From the NCBI GenBank assembly GCA_903813345.2, contig CAIIXF020000001.1:42809366-42873365 (forward strand): DNA of 64,000 nt. The letters are read 5' to 3'. Position 1 is the stretch's first letter, and every line of letters begins with the position of its first letter. Both the position numbers and the translations under genes were made by a program. Of this stretch, positions 9,443 to 22,765 are shown piece by piece. The stretch is from Owenia fusiformis. Its lineage: Eukaryota; Annelida; Polychaeta; Sabellida; Oweniidae. The notes under the pieces are model-generated. The model had not been told where the DNA came from and did no database searches. It saw only the letters and a list, made by a program, of their open reading frames with translations.

Positions 9443-10070
9443 GATTTACTCTACAGAGCTGACAGAAGTCAGCTCTGGGAAGTTGGATCGAAAATTCTTG
9501 AAGAGGAAAAATCGAGCCCATTTTGAATAAACGCTGTGCTGAGTAGCGTTTATAACACACTATATATTTGAATCAATACATAATTTATTTGTTGTTACCT
9601 TATTTTGATCCTTCGACAGTCTGTTGTTGTATTAAATCAATGTTCTATCAGTTAACAAAACTTTTGAATTTGGATTGCAGCCATTTTAGGTCTCGCGAGA
9701 TCTCTTGACTTTCGAAAGTTAAGATTTGCTACAAAATAACTCGCGTTAGCTAAATATGTATAGTCACGTGATCCTTTAGCGGCGATGACCATGCGCCTGT
9801 AAAGTATAATGCGCATGTGCCCGCATGCGCAAAAATTAAAAAATGGTGCGCGCCAGATCTGGAATTTCTCTATTTAATTGCAAATTACACAACAAGTAGG
9901 ACTTATTGTCACCACGCATCATGAAAAGGGCAAGTTAAATTCAATTATCTTCTTAAATACCGTTAACTTATTCCAGCGCGCCTGCTGGAAGTTGGAGTAA
10001 AACACTTCACAAGACAGTATATTTGAACGGTCTGTCAGCTGGCTTTTGAGCCAGCTGTGTTCAGTAAATT
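9443..10070. mobile_element. Probable TIR element with terminal hairpins and BANP/NRF1 motifs
   Basis: The left end (ATTTACTCTACAGAGCTGAC) and the complement of the right end (ATTTACTGAACACAGCTGGC) match at most positions. Each end also folds on itself: CAGAGCTGAC/GTCAGCTCTG at 9454-9477 and CAGCTGGC/GCCAGCTG at 10036-10057. Inside lie a perfect TCTCGCGAGA (9691-9700), a CACGTG (about 9764) and NRF1-like GCGCATGTGC and CGCATGCGC (9811-9830). It has no coding frame. Boundaries are approximate. Confidence 0.45.
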
Positions 10071-11237
10071 TGGATGCTTCTCTGCCATGTTATTTTCAAT
10101 AAGATTAACATGGCTGAAATTCTTCAAATTACAAGAAGGCACAGGCTTATTGCACAAAAAACTAAAAAATCTGAAATATACAAATGTCATTTATGTACAT
10201 TATGAATATACTTTTCCATATATTATTGCACAATGGGCTCCCAATTTCTTATTTTTGCCATTCTACTGGCGCAATGAAGCAGTGAAATGGACTCTAGATA
10301 CACAGTCAATGAGTCAGTATGCATTTATAATTTGACCCGAAAACATGATCTTTAACCTTTTTTCTCCAAGTTCAATAACATGAACATTTTCTAGGCGTAA
10401 TTTTGTCAATTTTTTGTCAAATAGATGAATTCAACAGTAGGGCAAAGGTAGTATGTATCCAACAGACCGAATATAATATTCGGTCTGTTATGATTGATAT
10501 ATTTCCTGTGGAAATCGCGGTGATATTTTTTGCACATAAATTTCTCGTTTATTACAAGAATGTTCACCTTGAAAATTGGTGAATATGTTGAAGAGATGTT
10601 CATCTTAAACTAGAAGCAAAAATATTTGTATAAGGCGGGTACAAGTTGATATAAAATAATGAAATGTTCAGACTCACCAAAACTTCAGGATGTGTTCACA
10701 AGTACATCGCGAAATCAATGTCAAGGACGTTTGAGTTCACGAGATCCAATTGAGATATGCAAATTTTTGAACTTTGACAACACGTGACCACTTGATTACC
10801 TCGGCCTTCTTCATGAATATTTCCGCTCTATTTACTATAAATGACGAAAATTAATCGGGATAATGATAATAAATGACTAGATCTAATAAATTCCCGCACA
10901 AATGGAATTTATCAATACGCTTCCGTAAGGTTGCTCCGTCTGCTCCACGTGTTATTTGTTTACAAATAGACTGACGTCACTGGCTAAATCTCGTTTATCG
11001 TGAGAATTGGCATTGCCAAAATGGCTTGACCTAATCAATGGCTTCGCTACAAGAAGCGTCTGTACATTTTATGAATATCTTCAGTAAGAGGACAATATAC
11101 GAAAAAATAATATTGTAAGTTCTTTATAAGGTAATCATTTTATCATTAAACAAACTTATTTGTAACATTTATACAACACCACATTTTACAATAGGTGACT
11201 TACAGTCTGAATTTATTCAGACGAAGGATACAGTCTA
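10071..11237. other. Non-coding stretch with scattered regulatory palindromes
   Basis: There is no gene. A near-perfect palindrome of two 14-bp arms about one base is at 10461-10489 (AACAGACCGAATAT and its complement). An octamer ATGCAAAT is at 10757-10764. CACGTG copies lie near 10781 and 10946. A perfect CRE TGACGTCA is at 10972-10979. It could be distal jun regulatory DNA or the remains of mobile elements. Confidence 0.4.
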
Positions 11238-11490
11238 AGGGCAAAGGGGTGTAACGTCGACGTGTGGGGTAATGTTGACATACGAGACGTAGTAACTTTG
11301 ACACTTACTTATAAGAAGTAGAATTTCTGTTTTCCGCCATATTGATATCTGGAAAAATTTAAATCTCGCGAGATCTCGATCCATGCAAGAAAGAAAACAT
11401 GGCTTCCCCATAGATCGGAAATTAGAGCAAATAAACAGCAAGGTGTTGAAGTTACCCCAAAATGGTGTCGACGTTACACCCCTTTGCCCT
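11238..11490. mobile_element. 253-bp MITE with perfect 24-bp TIRs
   Basis: The end 11238-11261 (starting AGGGCAAAGGGGTGTAACG) is the exact complement of 11467-11490. No transposase frame is present. The interior carries a perfect BANP-type TCTCGCGAGA at 11364-11373. A target-site duplication was not clear. The exact 24-bp TIRs suggest a fairly recent insertion. Confidence 0.8.
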
Positions 11491-12865
11491 CAATACTAAA
11501 CGGTGGGTTTTCAAACTGTAAACAGAGTGCTCCTACCAAAATGGATTTGCCTATATACCCCTGAGACTTGTATCTGATAGATAGAATGCACAAATAAAGC
11601 ACAAGTTTAGCTATTATAGACAAAAAGTTCTCTTAAATTTTGAAGTGATTTTACCTGTTAATTTTGTCATCGGTCCGCCAATTTTGTGGAAGTTACACTG
11701 AAACACAAACTCCATGGAATGAAACAAAATCACTAGAAAAACATAGCACACATTGTGCGCATGCACACTTAGTTAAAACCAATCAGATTATTTGAATATT
11801 TTGCGCACGTCATGAATTATTTGCTTCTGAGCACTAATCATTAAATGGTAACCACAATAAACATGCCTGGCGGAGATTACCCTTACTTCATTTTAGCGAA
11901 ATGTGACCTCAAGCATGTGACAAATGCATTATGCATACTCGAAGCCTTGGAGACACTCATTTTGGTAAATATGATTTACGGTGTATACTTTTCTGCAGTT
12001 TGGGAGAGTTTGAGACATTTACTGTTAAAATTCAAGAAAATATGCCAAATATACGACTTATCAATTATTTTTCGTCACGACTGTAGACCTGTTCCATTAT
12101 TGTAGAAATATATCAAGGTCACGATGACACAGAAACTTGAACAAAAAATGCACCTACTAATAGTTAAACCATGAAAACATTTGAAAAACCACTTGCCAGA
12201 AATCTTTTGAAATTCGCCATTTTGACCAATCAGATTATAGTATTTCAACCTCATCCACTATTTGCCAGACCCTCCACATTACGTTTTTGGACTTGGAGAG
12301 AAGAAAGTATAGATCATGATTTGGGCTTGCACCAAATCATGGGCTTTCAAACCACTATGGTTTGAAAATGCTGATAGAAATTTGACTACTCATTTATTTA
12401 TGGTCGAAACTGTAGGTGGCAATTTATTCCAGGTTCTCTTTTTGGTTCAATGTATTTCACTTGCTGCGATATGTGATAAGACAAGAGTACTATCATACTG
12501 AGGTTGATAAACGCACATGTAGCCCTTTAGTTATATATGTACATTTGTTTTTTCGCTTCATATGATATTTGATTTGTATGTTATTTGCATAATTTGTACA
12601 GCTTGGGACCCCCTCCCCCATAAACAATAAAGATAAAACAGTAAACAGTAGAACGATAGTGGAAGAAAAGAGCTTTAAAATGCTTTTATTTGAAGGTTCA
12701 GTTACATAAAATTTTGCAGATTTCAAAACAAATCCTAAAAAATATTTTTAGGCCTGTTTATGTCACGAAAAATTTGGGGATCACACCCCCTTGACTGAAA
12801 GCTCACTACGTTCATGTATTTACATCTATTGAGATGAATAAAGCACTGCCCCCAGGATTCCGTGT
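11491..12865. other. No gene seen
   Basis: AT-rich. Open frames are under 90 codons with no recognisable product, and none is bounded by good splice sites. Confidence 0.4.
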
Positions 12866-13345
12866 TTGCAGAGCGCAGACGGAATTTGCCTCTGCCTGCG
12901 GAATTGCAGAATCAACTATTTTGGTCAATTTCCGCGGAATTTTCCGCAGAATCCATTTATTTTCCAAAAGTTTAAAAAGTCAGTCTTACCTGTAACAATT
13001 TGACACGTTTTCAGTCAAATCCCTTGCAGAAATAACCCAAATTATGCGAAGTGAAAATTCTAAACGCCATCGTTTGATTTCTGCCGTTAGATGGCAGCAT
13101 GTATGTAGTGACTGACTACCTGACTATCACGATATTTTCCCGTTTACTGGTTCGAAAACCATTAGTTTTTCTTTCGGTTCTCGTCAGAAAGTTAAACAAA
13201 GACATAAATTAATAACAGTTATTTATATTATTAAGTTATTGATCGAAAAAATGCCGCGAATATCCGCGGAATTTCTGCAGAATTAGCCCTTTCTTCTTGC
13301 AGAATTCACTAATTTCACTTGCAGAATTGAGCATTTTAACTTGCA
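12866..13345. repeat. Diffuse GCGGAATT/GCAGAATT repeats
   Basis: Words such as GCGGAATT, CCGCGGAATTT and CTTGCAGAATT recur at both ends of this stretch (12870-12960 and 13255-13345). At the right end, CTTGCAGAATT spacers are about 22 bp apart. Probably a decayed element. No gene. Confidence 0.45.
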
Positions 13346-13384
13346 GAAAACTGGGGGGAGTGATAAAGCTGATATTCCATTAAT

Positions 13385-13520
13385 CTTGAATGGCCACAGG
13401 TACAGGCCCATATTTGGGGGGAGGGGGGTGCAGGTTTGAGCAAACCTTTCCCCTCTGGCAAAAAATTCTTTCAAAATCATGCAGTTTTTCACCATTCTGA
13501 TGAGAGTGATTTTGGCCATT
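13385..13520. mobile_element. Diverged partial copy of the AGCCAGG MITE family
   Basis: It shares CTTTCAAAATCATGCAGTTT, the TTCACCATTCTGA block and flanking G/C runs with 40762-40943 (opposite orientation) and 49236-49406. The end repeats are degraded. Confidence 0.55.
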
Positions 13521-13753
13521 TTTGTTAATTCAACATTGTGATGGCTCTGTAATGATCCCTGTCTTGATTTCTCATTCAGAAAAAATTGTATTCGATTCAC
13601 ATTTCTGCACATTTTGTGAGTCAATATCATTCCCAGTCTCCTCCATCCAATCAGAAGAAATTTTACAATCATTCAATTAGTTTTGACTTTTCTTCTTCTT
13701 CTCTTATACACTGGACGAAATATTTTTCTTTTCAAATCCCTGGGAGCAGTAAA

Positions 13754-13880
13754 TATAAAGAAGTTATTCACCTGTCAGGATGATATGGGGAATATCACAA
13801 GGATGATATCAGTATTATTGATATCAATCATCTGAGGGATATTCTCCATATCATCCCGACAGGTGAATAACGTCCTTATA
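13754..13880. repeat. 127-bp imperfect palindrome
   Basis: The arms 13754-13805 and 13826-13880 are inverted copies with few mismatches. The outer part reads GTTATTCACCTGTC and its complement GACAGGTGAATAAC. The centre is TATCAGTATTATTGATA. A foldback or MITE without coding capacity. Confidence 0.7.
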
Positions 13881-14073
13881 CCTTGGTTCAAGAGCAATAT
13901 TTACCCCAAAAACTATCTGTTTGATGAGAAAACATTAAATTAATTTTTGAAATATTAACTTTACATGTATTTTATATTATGACTGTCAAAACCTAAAAAT
14001 GTCATTTTGAAATTTAATAGATGTTGTGAATGTGAAAAGAACTGATATTGCCCTGACCATGGTATAAGCCTCA

Positions 14074-14394
14074 TTATCCTATGCCAAGTAGAGTTTTAGG
14101 GAGATAAGTTGGTAATATATATCCCATATCCTGATTTTGAGGTTTCCATATCCAGAACCTCCATAATTCCCGCCATATCTCCCGCTCCAGGGCATATCTT
14201 CCCGCTTCGAAAAAAATTGAAAAAAATAAGAAAAAATTGAAAAAAAGAAAAAATGTGAAAAATTTGAAAAAAAGAAAAATTGAAAAAAGAAAACAAATAG
14301 AAAAAATTGAAAAGAAATTAGAAAAATGTGAGAAAAATTGAAAAAATAAAAAAAATTGAAAGAAAATTAGAAAACTCTACTTGGTATAGGATAA
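14074..14394. mobile_element. 321-bp TIR element with internal A-rich microsatellite
   Basis: The ends 14074-14097 and 14371-14394 are inverted repeats matching at 23 of 24 positions (TTATCCTATGCCAAGTAGAG against TTATCCTATACCAAGTAGAG). The right half, about 14210-14370, is a degenerate (GAAAAAATT)n tract. There is no transposase. Confidence 0.7.
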
Positions 14395-17300
14395 AGCAGT
14401 TATGTACAGTCGGTTTGGATATTGGGTTCATCCCTCGTGAGATATGCACATCTACCTTCGGTCCCTATGGTCCCTCAGGTAGATATGCATATCTCCCTCT
14501 GGATAAACCCCATATCCAAAACCTCCCAGTACATAACCCTTATATATTCACCAGGTATCTAATTTAATAAGCATGTCCAGTGAATATTGCCAGATCTTTC
14601 ATGACATGTGACCCGCTTTTTACCAATCATACTATTGTAAGCTTGACAGTGATTTAAAAAATATAAAATATCTCTTGATTTTTTTATGTCATAATTTTTG
14701 TCCATCAATATCTGCATGAGTGAGTTACCAAAATTTGGAATTTGGTACCAGGCATTACCTTGTGATGATAGTGCTGGTCGCTTTTCTACATTTCAAAGAA
14801 CCAGGAAGATTTTTGGTTTTCAAAATCATTATTTGTGAAATTTGTTTCTTGCTTCACTGAAAGATGGCATCATTTGCTACAGTAATGTTCATATAAATGC
14901 ATGTTATTCAGCGAGTCATGTCCTCAAATTCCTTCATCAGATTCACGCTACTTGTATTTACCTTTCATTTTTTTGCTTCACACAATTAAAGGTAAATAAA
15001 CCAAGAAATTGTCTAAAGGTTTTATGCATGGCACAAACATACATACACAATACCTGAAACTGAATATGAGAAGAAGTGTGAATCACTTTTAGTACCACTT
15101 TTTATGTGCCCTTTGAATAAGGTTGTATTGATATACCTCTGATATGTTTTATGATTGTGGAAATATTCTCATCGTGGACTGCATAATTTAAAACAAACTA
15201 AACTACAATTATTCATGCTTTAATGGTCGAAAAACTCATCATAGTTGATGGTTAGAGGGCAAAGGAGGTGAGTTCCCACAATCCAGCTGGTAACCTGAGA
15301 AATGTGTTTACATATACCGCTGATTCTCTGCCTTATATGGATTGACCTTTCACCTTTCAGCAGACTGGCGGCAGATTGGCAGACTACAGTTGTATGTTAA
15401 CCTGGACTAATGCTTCCAAACTCTTGACTCCATCAACATATTAGTAAGTACAACCTTCATATTTCATGCAGTTGATCTGTCTTCTTAATTAAAACCCAAT
15501 GCCTTCACTGTGCCAAGCAATTCAATATTGCATTCAACTGCAAGTATTGGAGATATATTGGCTGTAATATTGGAGCCATGAATATTATGTAGATGGGATA
15601 GTAGCCATGATAGATATGTTATAATAATTATGCACTAGCAGACATAGCAATAAAATCAGTACCAGTGATATTTCCTGTAATGGAATGATATTCTTTTGAG
15701 GTAAGTGTACATTTTAACTAAAATATTAAATCTGATCATCACTATGGTAACACACATAGGCTTGGGGTTGCAGATTGCGAGATATTATACCTCGTACATT
15801 AGAACAGCATTGATTCTTGAGTCTGGACCAAATCTGTATGTATGGGTATATTGATGTAATTTACATGTATACACAAGTGTAGTTGCTGTATTCTGTACTG
15901 AAATATTAGAGTAATGTCAAGAGCAGGGGCTAGACAAATACAAGGGGGCGATTTGTCAACATTATAAATTCATAATTGTAACCATGTTTATCATTATTAT
16001 GACTGAGTGTCAAGAGGCATGTATGCATATATCTCTTTTAGCTTACCTCATGGTTCAAATGTCTTCAGTGTGATAAGTTTGTTATTTCTGTTTTGCCCTC
16101 TATCATCATATGTCATACTTTACAGATCTGTAGAAGTTTTCAAAAATTAAGACAGATATAGTTTTTTTTAACAAATGAACCAAATTGATATTTTTTAACA
16201 CATATTCTTCATACATTTGCCTCTTCCCTTTCCAATGGTGATTTTGGTTCTTTACTTTAAGAGAGAGGCTAACGAACTACGCTCTAACCCTCAAGCTTGG
16301 CTAGTGCAATTTGAAAAAATGCTATTGATATATCTTCACCAGCTCCATTGTGATGTGCAATTGTTCGGACATAGAAACTGGCGGATTTTATTGATCTCAT
16401 GTGCTGAATAGCAATACAAATAGAACATGATAAACAGCGAGGGTGCCATTGACCTTAAATCACCTAAGATAGGATATACATCCACATTCCTCTTAGGGCA
16501 GTACTCGAAGAGATCTATCTATCATCATGAATGTGCTTTTTACAAACAAGCTATGGGTCATATGATATTCAAGGGATGTTTTTTCAGTACTTTTTATTTT
16601 GGGTTTTAGCCAGGAATTGCCTAAATCTTAGTGAAAATTGTTCTCTCATATGGAGTTTTTTTCATATGAAACTGTAGAATTGGGTCAATGGTATTGTGGC
16701 TTATTGTGGTACCCGTAGCTCTAACTCTTTCATTGAAAAATATCATCATGAGAAATCATTCCCTTATATTAGTTTTTTTGCTTGTTGAAAAACAGAAAGA
16801 TCGGATGAGTGGTGTGGAATGGAAGAATAGTCCGAATTTTGAACCATTAATCCTTGCTATTTTGGCATTTTAAGAACCTAATGAGAGGAAAATAACATTA
16901 ATGAAGAGTTAATTGTAAACAAACTTGAAACACAGAAACTAGAGTTCTTATTAACCTATATTCAAAATATAAAATGTCAGTGTTAAGGTGGTATATTTCA
17001 AATATGCTTATTGATCTTATAGATCACATTTGTATCCTCAATCATACTCGCTTATTTCAATCATGTGAAATCTTCTTTCTTTGACAATGATCCATGCCAC
17101 ATTGTATATATACATATTTTGTATAAATTATGCTCTTACACAGATTGTTTTCCCTTTTTGAGTAAAAAGTATATCTCATGTTTTAGATACTACAGTATAT
17201 CATAATTTGAGATGAAAGTTCATATCTTGTCCCTAATAGGGGATATGCTTTATATATATGAGATGATAAGACCAGGAATATCTGTATTAACAATAGGGAT

Positions 17301-18918
17301 TATATTAAGCAAGACTCATTTCTATGAAGAAGTTGATAGCGAAGCATCTCCCTAATACATTGCATAATACAGTGGAATTTTGTTATTCATTAACACATTT
17401 AATCTCAATGTGATGAATTATTCAATTGAACCTTAATTCCAAACATTGATACGGATAAGGCAGTTCCTGTTTATTTTACAAAATCCTACAATATACAAAT
17501 TTAGTAAATCCAGTCAATTCCAATTATATATACATGTAATCAGTTAAGCTTTACAAATTGCCCAGTCCAGTTATTTACAATTGATCAGTGAAAGTCTTTA
17601 AGTCAATAGGGACTTTTGCCATGAGTTTACCTGTATATGAAGTTTACCTGTGTAGAAACTACACTAAGTAATCAACAGTGCTTCATAGCCATATCTAAAA
17701 GCAGATTAAGTTGGTCTGAGACGAATTTACTTGAGATGAAAAGTCTTATATTTGCCAGAAAGTCTGTAGAATTGAGTGTTTCTTGGCATTCAGAAGCGTT
17801 CAAGTACAAAAATCTTAAGAATTGCTATTAATCAGAATTTAGCACATAATATGATAGATACTCTTATCCAAAATATGGCAAACTGTTTTTGAATAAACCG
17901 CTATTAAAGGACCAGTGACAGTTTAATATAAAAAATAACAGTGATAGGTTAATTTTGACCTAATATGGATATCAGTGAGTTATTTGTTGGTGATAAAATA
18001 ATAAACCTAGTTAAAACATAATTAAAATTAAAAATTAAAATTTGTTAACAACAGCCAGAGGCTATACCAGTTATTTATTACGCACATTGTGCACATTTTT
18101 GAGTGTTAAGAACAATACAAACTATTTTCCTAATATCAGTTTCAGTCAAATGATGATTTGAAATTTGGAAATTACCTGAAAACATATCATCATGGTACCC
18201 TCGCATGTAGACTGATTTATGATGGACTTTATCGCATTGCAATTTGACAGCAGAAGATTAAATAAGTAAGGTCGAGTTGGATTTCATCTAAAAGTAGGAA
18301 GTTACTCGTTGTGACCTACTTGAATCTGTTACATATATGCAAACATAAACATAAACGATGTAAACATAATATATCAAGTTTGAATCTGGACTCTAGAGCA
18401 ACATACAAATATTAATGATGTTCTAATATTAAATCCTACATCTCAGAGATAATTTTATACGGTGATATTGGAGGTGTAAATGCCAAGAAGTATGGTCGTT
18501 AAGGGAGTTACATTCAGACTGTAAGTATGCAATCTGTTATTCAATATAAGATCTGAATCACTGAATTAAAAGTGATGCAATATAAAAACAAAAGTTCTAT
18601 AGAATATAATTGAATTTCTGCTACATACTTTCATATGAAATTACATAGCTGCTACACTATATTCAAGAATATCTATAAAATCTTCAAACTTAGTGATAAT
18701 ATATTATATACATCTACATTTTACAAATTATTTTTCCAGGTAATTGGTAAGGTCATACTTAAATAATAATTTGGGATTTTTTAGAATTTATTTTTTCATA
18801 TCAAAAATATATCTAGCCGTATACAGGAAGTCAGGAACTTTATTTATGCGTAATTTTTTTAAACATTTTTTCTTCAATGAGGCCCTATTAAGTGACACTT
18901 TTTTGTTAACAACCAAAT
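14395..18918. other. No gene supported
   Basis: A long AT-rich stretch with open frames under 75 codons and no recognisable product. The repeated word CATATCC and related GGATATGGG forms near 14415-14520 echo the TIR element just upstream. A splice-bounded candidate at 15361-15442 was considered and not accepted. Confidence 0.35.
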
Positions 18919-19092
18919 TACAGTGAAACCTGTGTATATTGAACATCTATAGAGCCACAGAAATGTGTTCTCTGTGAGAAGGTGTTCACTAAAGAGAGTA
19001 TCATTTATATAGAAATAACTTGATTATTATTTGGTAACGAAGGGTGTTTGTTAGAAACAGGTGTTCACCAGAAAAAGACAGATTTCACTGTA
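18919..19092. mobile_element. pogo-type MITE (174 bp)
   Basis: The ends TACAGTGAAACCTG (18919-18932) and CAGATTTCACTGTA (19079-19092) are inverted repeats with one mismatch. The interior has repeated GGTGTTCAC words, as in pogo/Tigger-type ends (CAGT..ACC..). The outer TA fits a TA target. Relics rich in GTGTTCA/GTGTTCT words recur near 19500-19620 and 33490-33900. Confidence 0.55.
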
Positions 19093-22000
19093 TCTCCTAA
19101 AAGGAGAAATCTCTTAGGCTTATAGTCTCCCAAGGCAGAAGCCTCTCAGGTAAACTACTACTAGCCTCTCTCCAGCAGAAAATTCTCAATCAACTAAGCC
19201 TCATTTGGCCCCTCTCCTCCAAGCTAACCTTTTCACCTGCCTCATTCAATAGTACTTCAATAGTACTTGCTGGATCTTAGTATTTTATTGCATATTACAG
19301 AGTTAAGAACTGTCATATCAGCAATAGATGTACTATGCAAATATAGTGAACTTGAAATCTTTTCATCATTTATCTTTAGCAATTTCTATTGCAATTGATA
19401 TTCTCATCTTAAAGGGTTCAAATACTTAATCATCAACCAAATAACAAATAAAGATTGTCTCCGAAAACTTGTTAATGTTATCGCTGTTGGAACTGGCTAA
19501 AAGTGTTCATATTGAGAGATGACATGTTTGACAATGAGAAACCTTAGGTGGAAATGACAAAATGTTCACATTTGAAGGTGTTCAGTTCTGAGAGGTATTC
19601 ACATGACAGTTTTTGCTGTGCTTGTTTTTTACTTTCTCTTTGAGCCCGTTAAAATGCTATATTTGATAACGTGATGATGATTGTTGGAAAATAGTAAGCA
19701 TAAATAGTAAGAATAAATCAGAAAATAATAAGCATAAATATGTACCTGAATAATATATTTTAGTTATTGCTTGTACATGTATTGGCACTTGGCAGATACA
19801 GTATACACTTACAACTATAGTCATTTGCATTTTTAAAAAGTAAAGTTGCAGTTTGCCTTTTGATCTGACAGTTTTTCAATAGAGATTCGATTATTTACAT
19901 CCGCTGACAATTTGATGAGCTCTTATATTGTGAAGATAAACTCCAACCCCTGTTATATCATGTACCAGCTAGTTTATTTTTATTAATCTGTGTACATATT
20001 GAAGCTCGGGTCTATTGGTAGAAAAGCTGAAACTATAAGCAGATTCCCATTCCTTTACTTTAACTCTTGGTTGCTGAATGTTAATCATTACTTTTTGTAG
20101 GGATGATTTATGAGGTTTTAAGAATCAGAGGGTTAACTACAGCTGTTACTGATATATCCAATGTTCTGAGCATGGCGTGGTTGTTTTTTGCACAAACCTT
20201 ATATTTATAAAGATTACAATAATATATTTATAAAGAATACAATAATCATGTTATTCAAAGATCAAATAATATATACCATCGTTATATCAATAAATGTACC
20301 GCAAAATGTGCATTGCTATACTCTTTTGGAAAATTGCTGACATCAGCATTTTTGGTTCATGATCAAAATATTTCCAGATAGTTAGAAAGGTATGGGCTAT
20401 CAACATACTTTTGAATACTCAGGACTGTACAGTATTTGGAGCAAGAACATGTAACTATTTAAAAGTACAGATGTATGTTTGTTACAACAGATTAGTTCTA
20501 GTTACTTAATTACTTCATAGTTCTAACAATCTTGAAATCCTTTAAGTTCTTACTTAAAAATCAATTTTGGTGCATAGTAAACTAATTTCAATGAATTGAA
20601 GTAGGTCTCAGTAAGAACCTGACATATCAAATGAGTTCTAGTAAGAAAGTCACATTTCTATGGTTATTTTACATTCAGTAGTTTCATCAATGAGAAAGAA
20701 TCAATAAGCCACGATGTGTAATTGAGTTTACATCTGAAATAGATGTCAGATTTTCCTATGTTTGACATTTCACTTTTATATAATATTTGGACAAGCGTTT
20801 TCCCCTTAACATCTCCTTAATAGTTAATGCCTTTATAATGATTCTGTATAATAACTAAGTGAATGCATCAAATCCATTTTTATTCCTTGCTTATTTATTA
20901 TATTTTTCTAATTTGTATTTTAAAACTTATTTTTCTGTATAGGTATCGATGCAAGCTGTCAGAATGATGGTAGAAGATTTAACGATTTTGTTCATTGTCT
21001 TTGATGTAATTATATTAATGTTGACCACAGAGATACCAATAATGACACATATTTCTGTCTATATTAAATTAGATCCTTAATATGGAAGGGATATAATGGG
21101 ACAGAATGTCTTGGATGTGACAAGGAGAGTGGCTCAAATCATCAATGGATTTGGCATCATGCTCCATATAAGGGATCCGGGGCGTTAGATGGGGCTAATC
21201 TTTTTTCTTAACCAAAACATATTTTGGAAAAATAAATCTTAGATCTTTTTGTTTGATATTGACCTTGGAGATTATTAAATTGACAATTATATCAAAATGA
21301 TAACTCCCTCAGTCAATATCATTGTACTTTGGATTACATAAAATCAATAATCTCTCCTTTCCTTTGAATAACCTCTATTATCGTTATCACATTATCCATG
21401 TCAGCTCTTTCCTCCTTAGCCCACGTCACAAGGCAGTGCATAAATGCTATGTGATGTTTTTCACGTTTTTATTTTTCCGCATCATCGTCATGATTAATGC
21501 AATCTATCATACATTCATAATGATATCGGGTTACATTAGAATAACACTCTGTATCTTTTACCTATGCTTGATTGCCTATGTGTTTCATTGATTAAGACTT
21601 ATCGTCTGAGAGTTGAGTAAAACCTGCTGGTTTCAGTGGTTTTACCATTTGTACTTCTGCTATCCTGGAGGCATTCTATTTCAATCAGCCAATCTCTATC
21701 ATCTCTTGTATATTAGCCATAGAAATCAATTTACATCGACGTAAATTACAAAATAAGCATAAACATTAAAAAGAGAAATAAACTCAATAAAAATATGGTG
21801 AGTTTCATTCTGATACTCAAAGCATCCCTCTGTTTCACCTGAAATCTCAGGGCTGAGAAGAAATGAGATGTCAGATGGTTTATCATGATGGGTCAGTATA
21901 ATTGCAATGAGTTCTTGATTCATGATCTAAGCGTGGGGGAGGGGGAGGTGTAATAGACACCACACTAATCACCCAATGGCTTAATGAATAAATTATCTCA

Positions 22001-22243
22001 CCTCAAATGATCATAGTTGGTGATGATCACCTATTATTACCACCTTGTCTGGCCAGTTCTAGGGTTTTAGTGCTAGTTTAGAAGGCATTCATTTTACTAT
22101 ATCGACCTGAGCAATATGTGACGTCATAGTGGCGGTCAATACAGCTGGTCGAGAATGCAATTCTTGACTGGCAATTTTCCCCGGGAAATTAGATATCGTT
22201 CAGTGCGAAAGATTTTCTTGCTGTTTCAGTCCTGGTCAATACC
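19093..22243. other. No gene supported
   Basis: AT-rich. A short tandem repeat lies at about 20200-20245 (ATATTTATAAAGA.TACAATA twice). Open frames are under 90 codons and of random composition. Confidence 0.35.
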
Positions 22244-22765
22244 AATAACGTCATTTCTGCGGGCAATATAGTGAAATATTGGACCTTGGGCCTTCAGCCC
22301 TCAGTCCAATATTTCACTTTATTATATCACTATTGGTCAAAACCGGGTCACATGTCGTGGGATATCTGGCGATATTCAATGGCAATGCTAATCAGATAAG
22401 ACAACCGTGAGATATCTAGCGATATCCCACGCTCCCGGGATTTTTCAAAGAATTTGTTTTCGTTCAGTGTAAATAATTTAGTTCAGTGTAAGTCAAAATG
22501 GCAGACGAACCGAGTAAGCCCGAGTAGATTCAATGTATTTCAATGTTAACCTATGACTTAATAATATTAGGGATGTTTAGCTAGACAGTGATATAATGAA
22601 ACAAATATTTCACTCTATTTTCGGTGAATACCTGAAGCACTTTCACAAGGTGATATTCCACTTGCCCTTCGGGCTTCGTGGAATATCACTTGTGAAAGAT
22701 GTACAGGTATTCACCTCAATAGAGTGAAATATTTGTTCAATATTGCCCTTCGAAATGACGTTATT
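22244..22765. mobile_element. Nested-palindrome foldback element (about 520 bp)
   Basis: The outer ends AATAACGTCATTTC (22244-22257) and GAAATGACGTTATT (22752-22765) are complementary, and inside them GGGCAATAT and ATATTGCCC also pair. Two internal palindromes follow. One is at 22270-22318 (TAGTGAAATATTGGAC with its complement). The other is at about 22600-22738, with arms over 55 bp and a central CTTGCCCTTCGGGCTTC hairpin. Both use GTGAAATATT. There is no protein frame. Confidence 0.65.

Noticed and set aside
15361-15442. Possible exon bounded by CACCTTTCAG and GTAAGTA
   Set aside because: The splice motifs are good, but the translation (starting QTGGRLADYSC) matches nothing I recognise. 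No neighbouring exon joins it, so it could only be a guessed leader exon.
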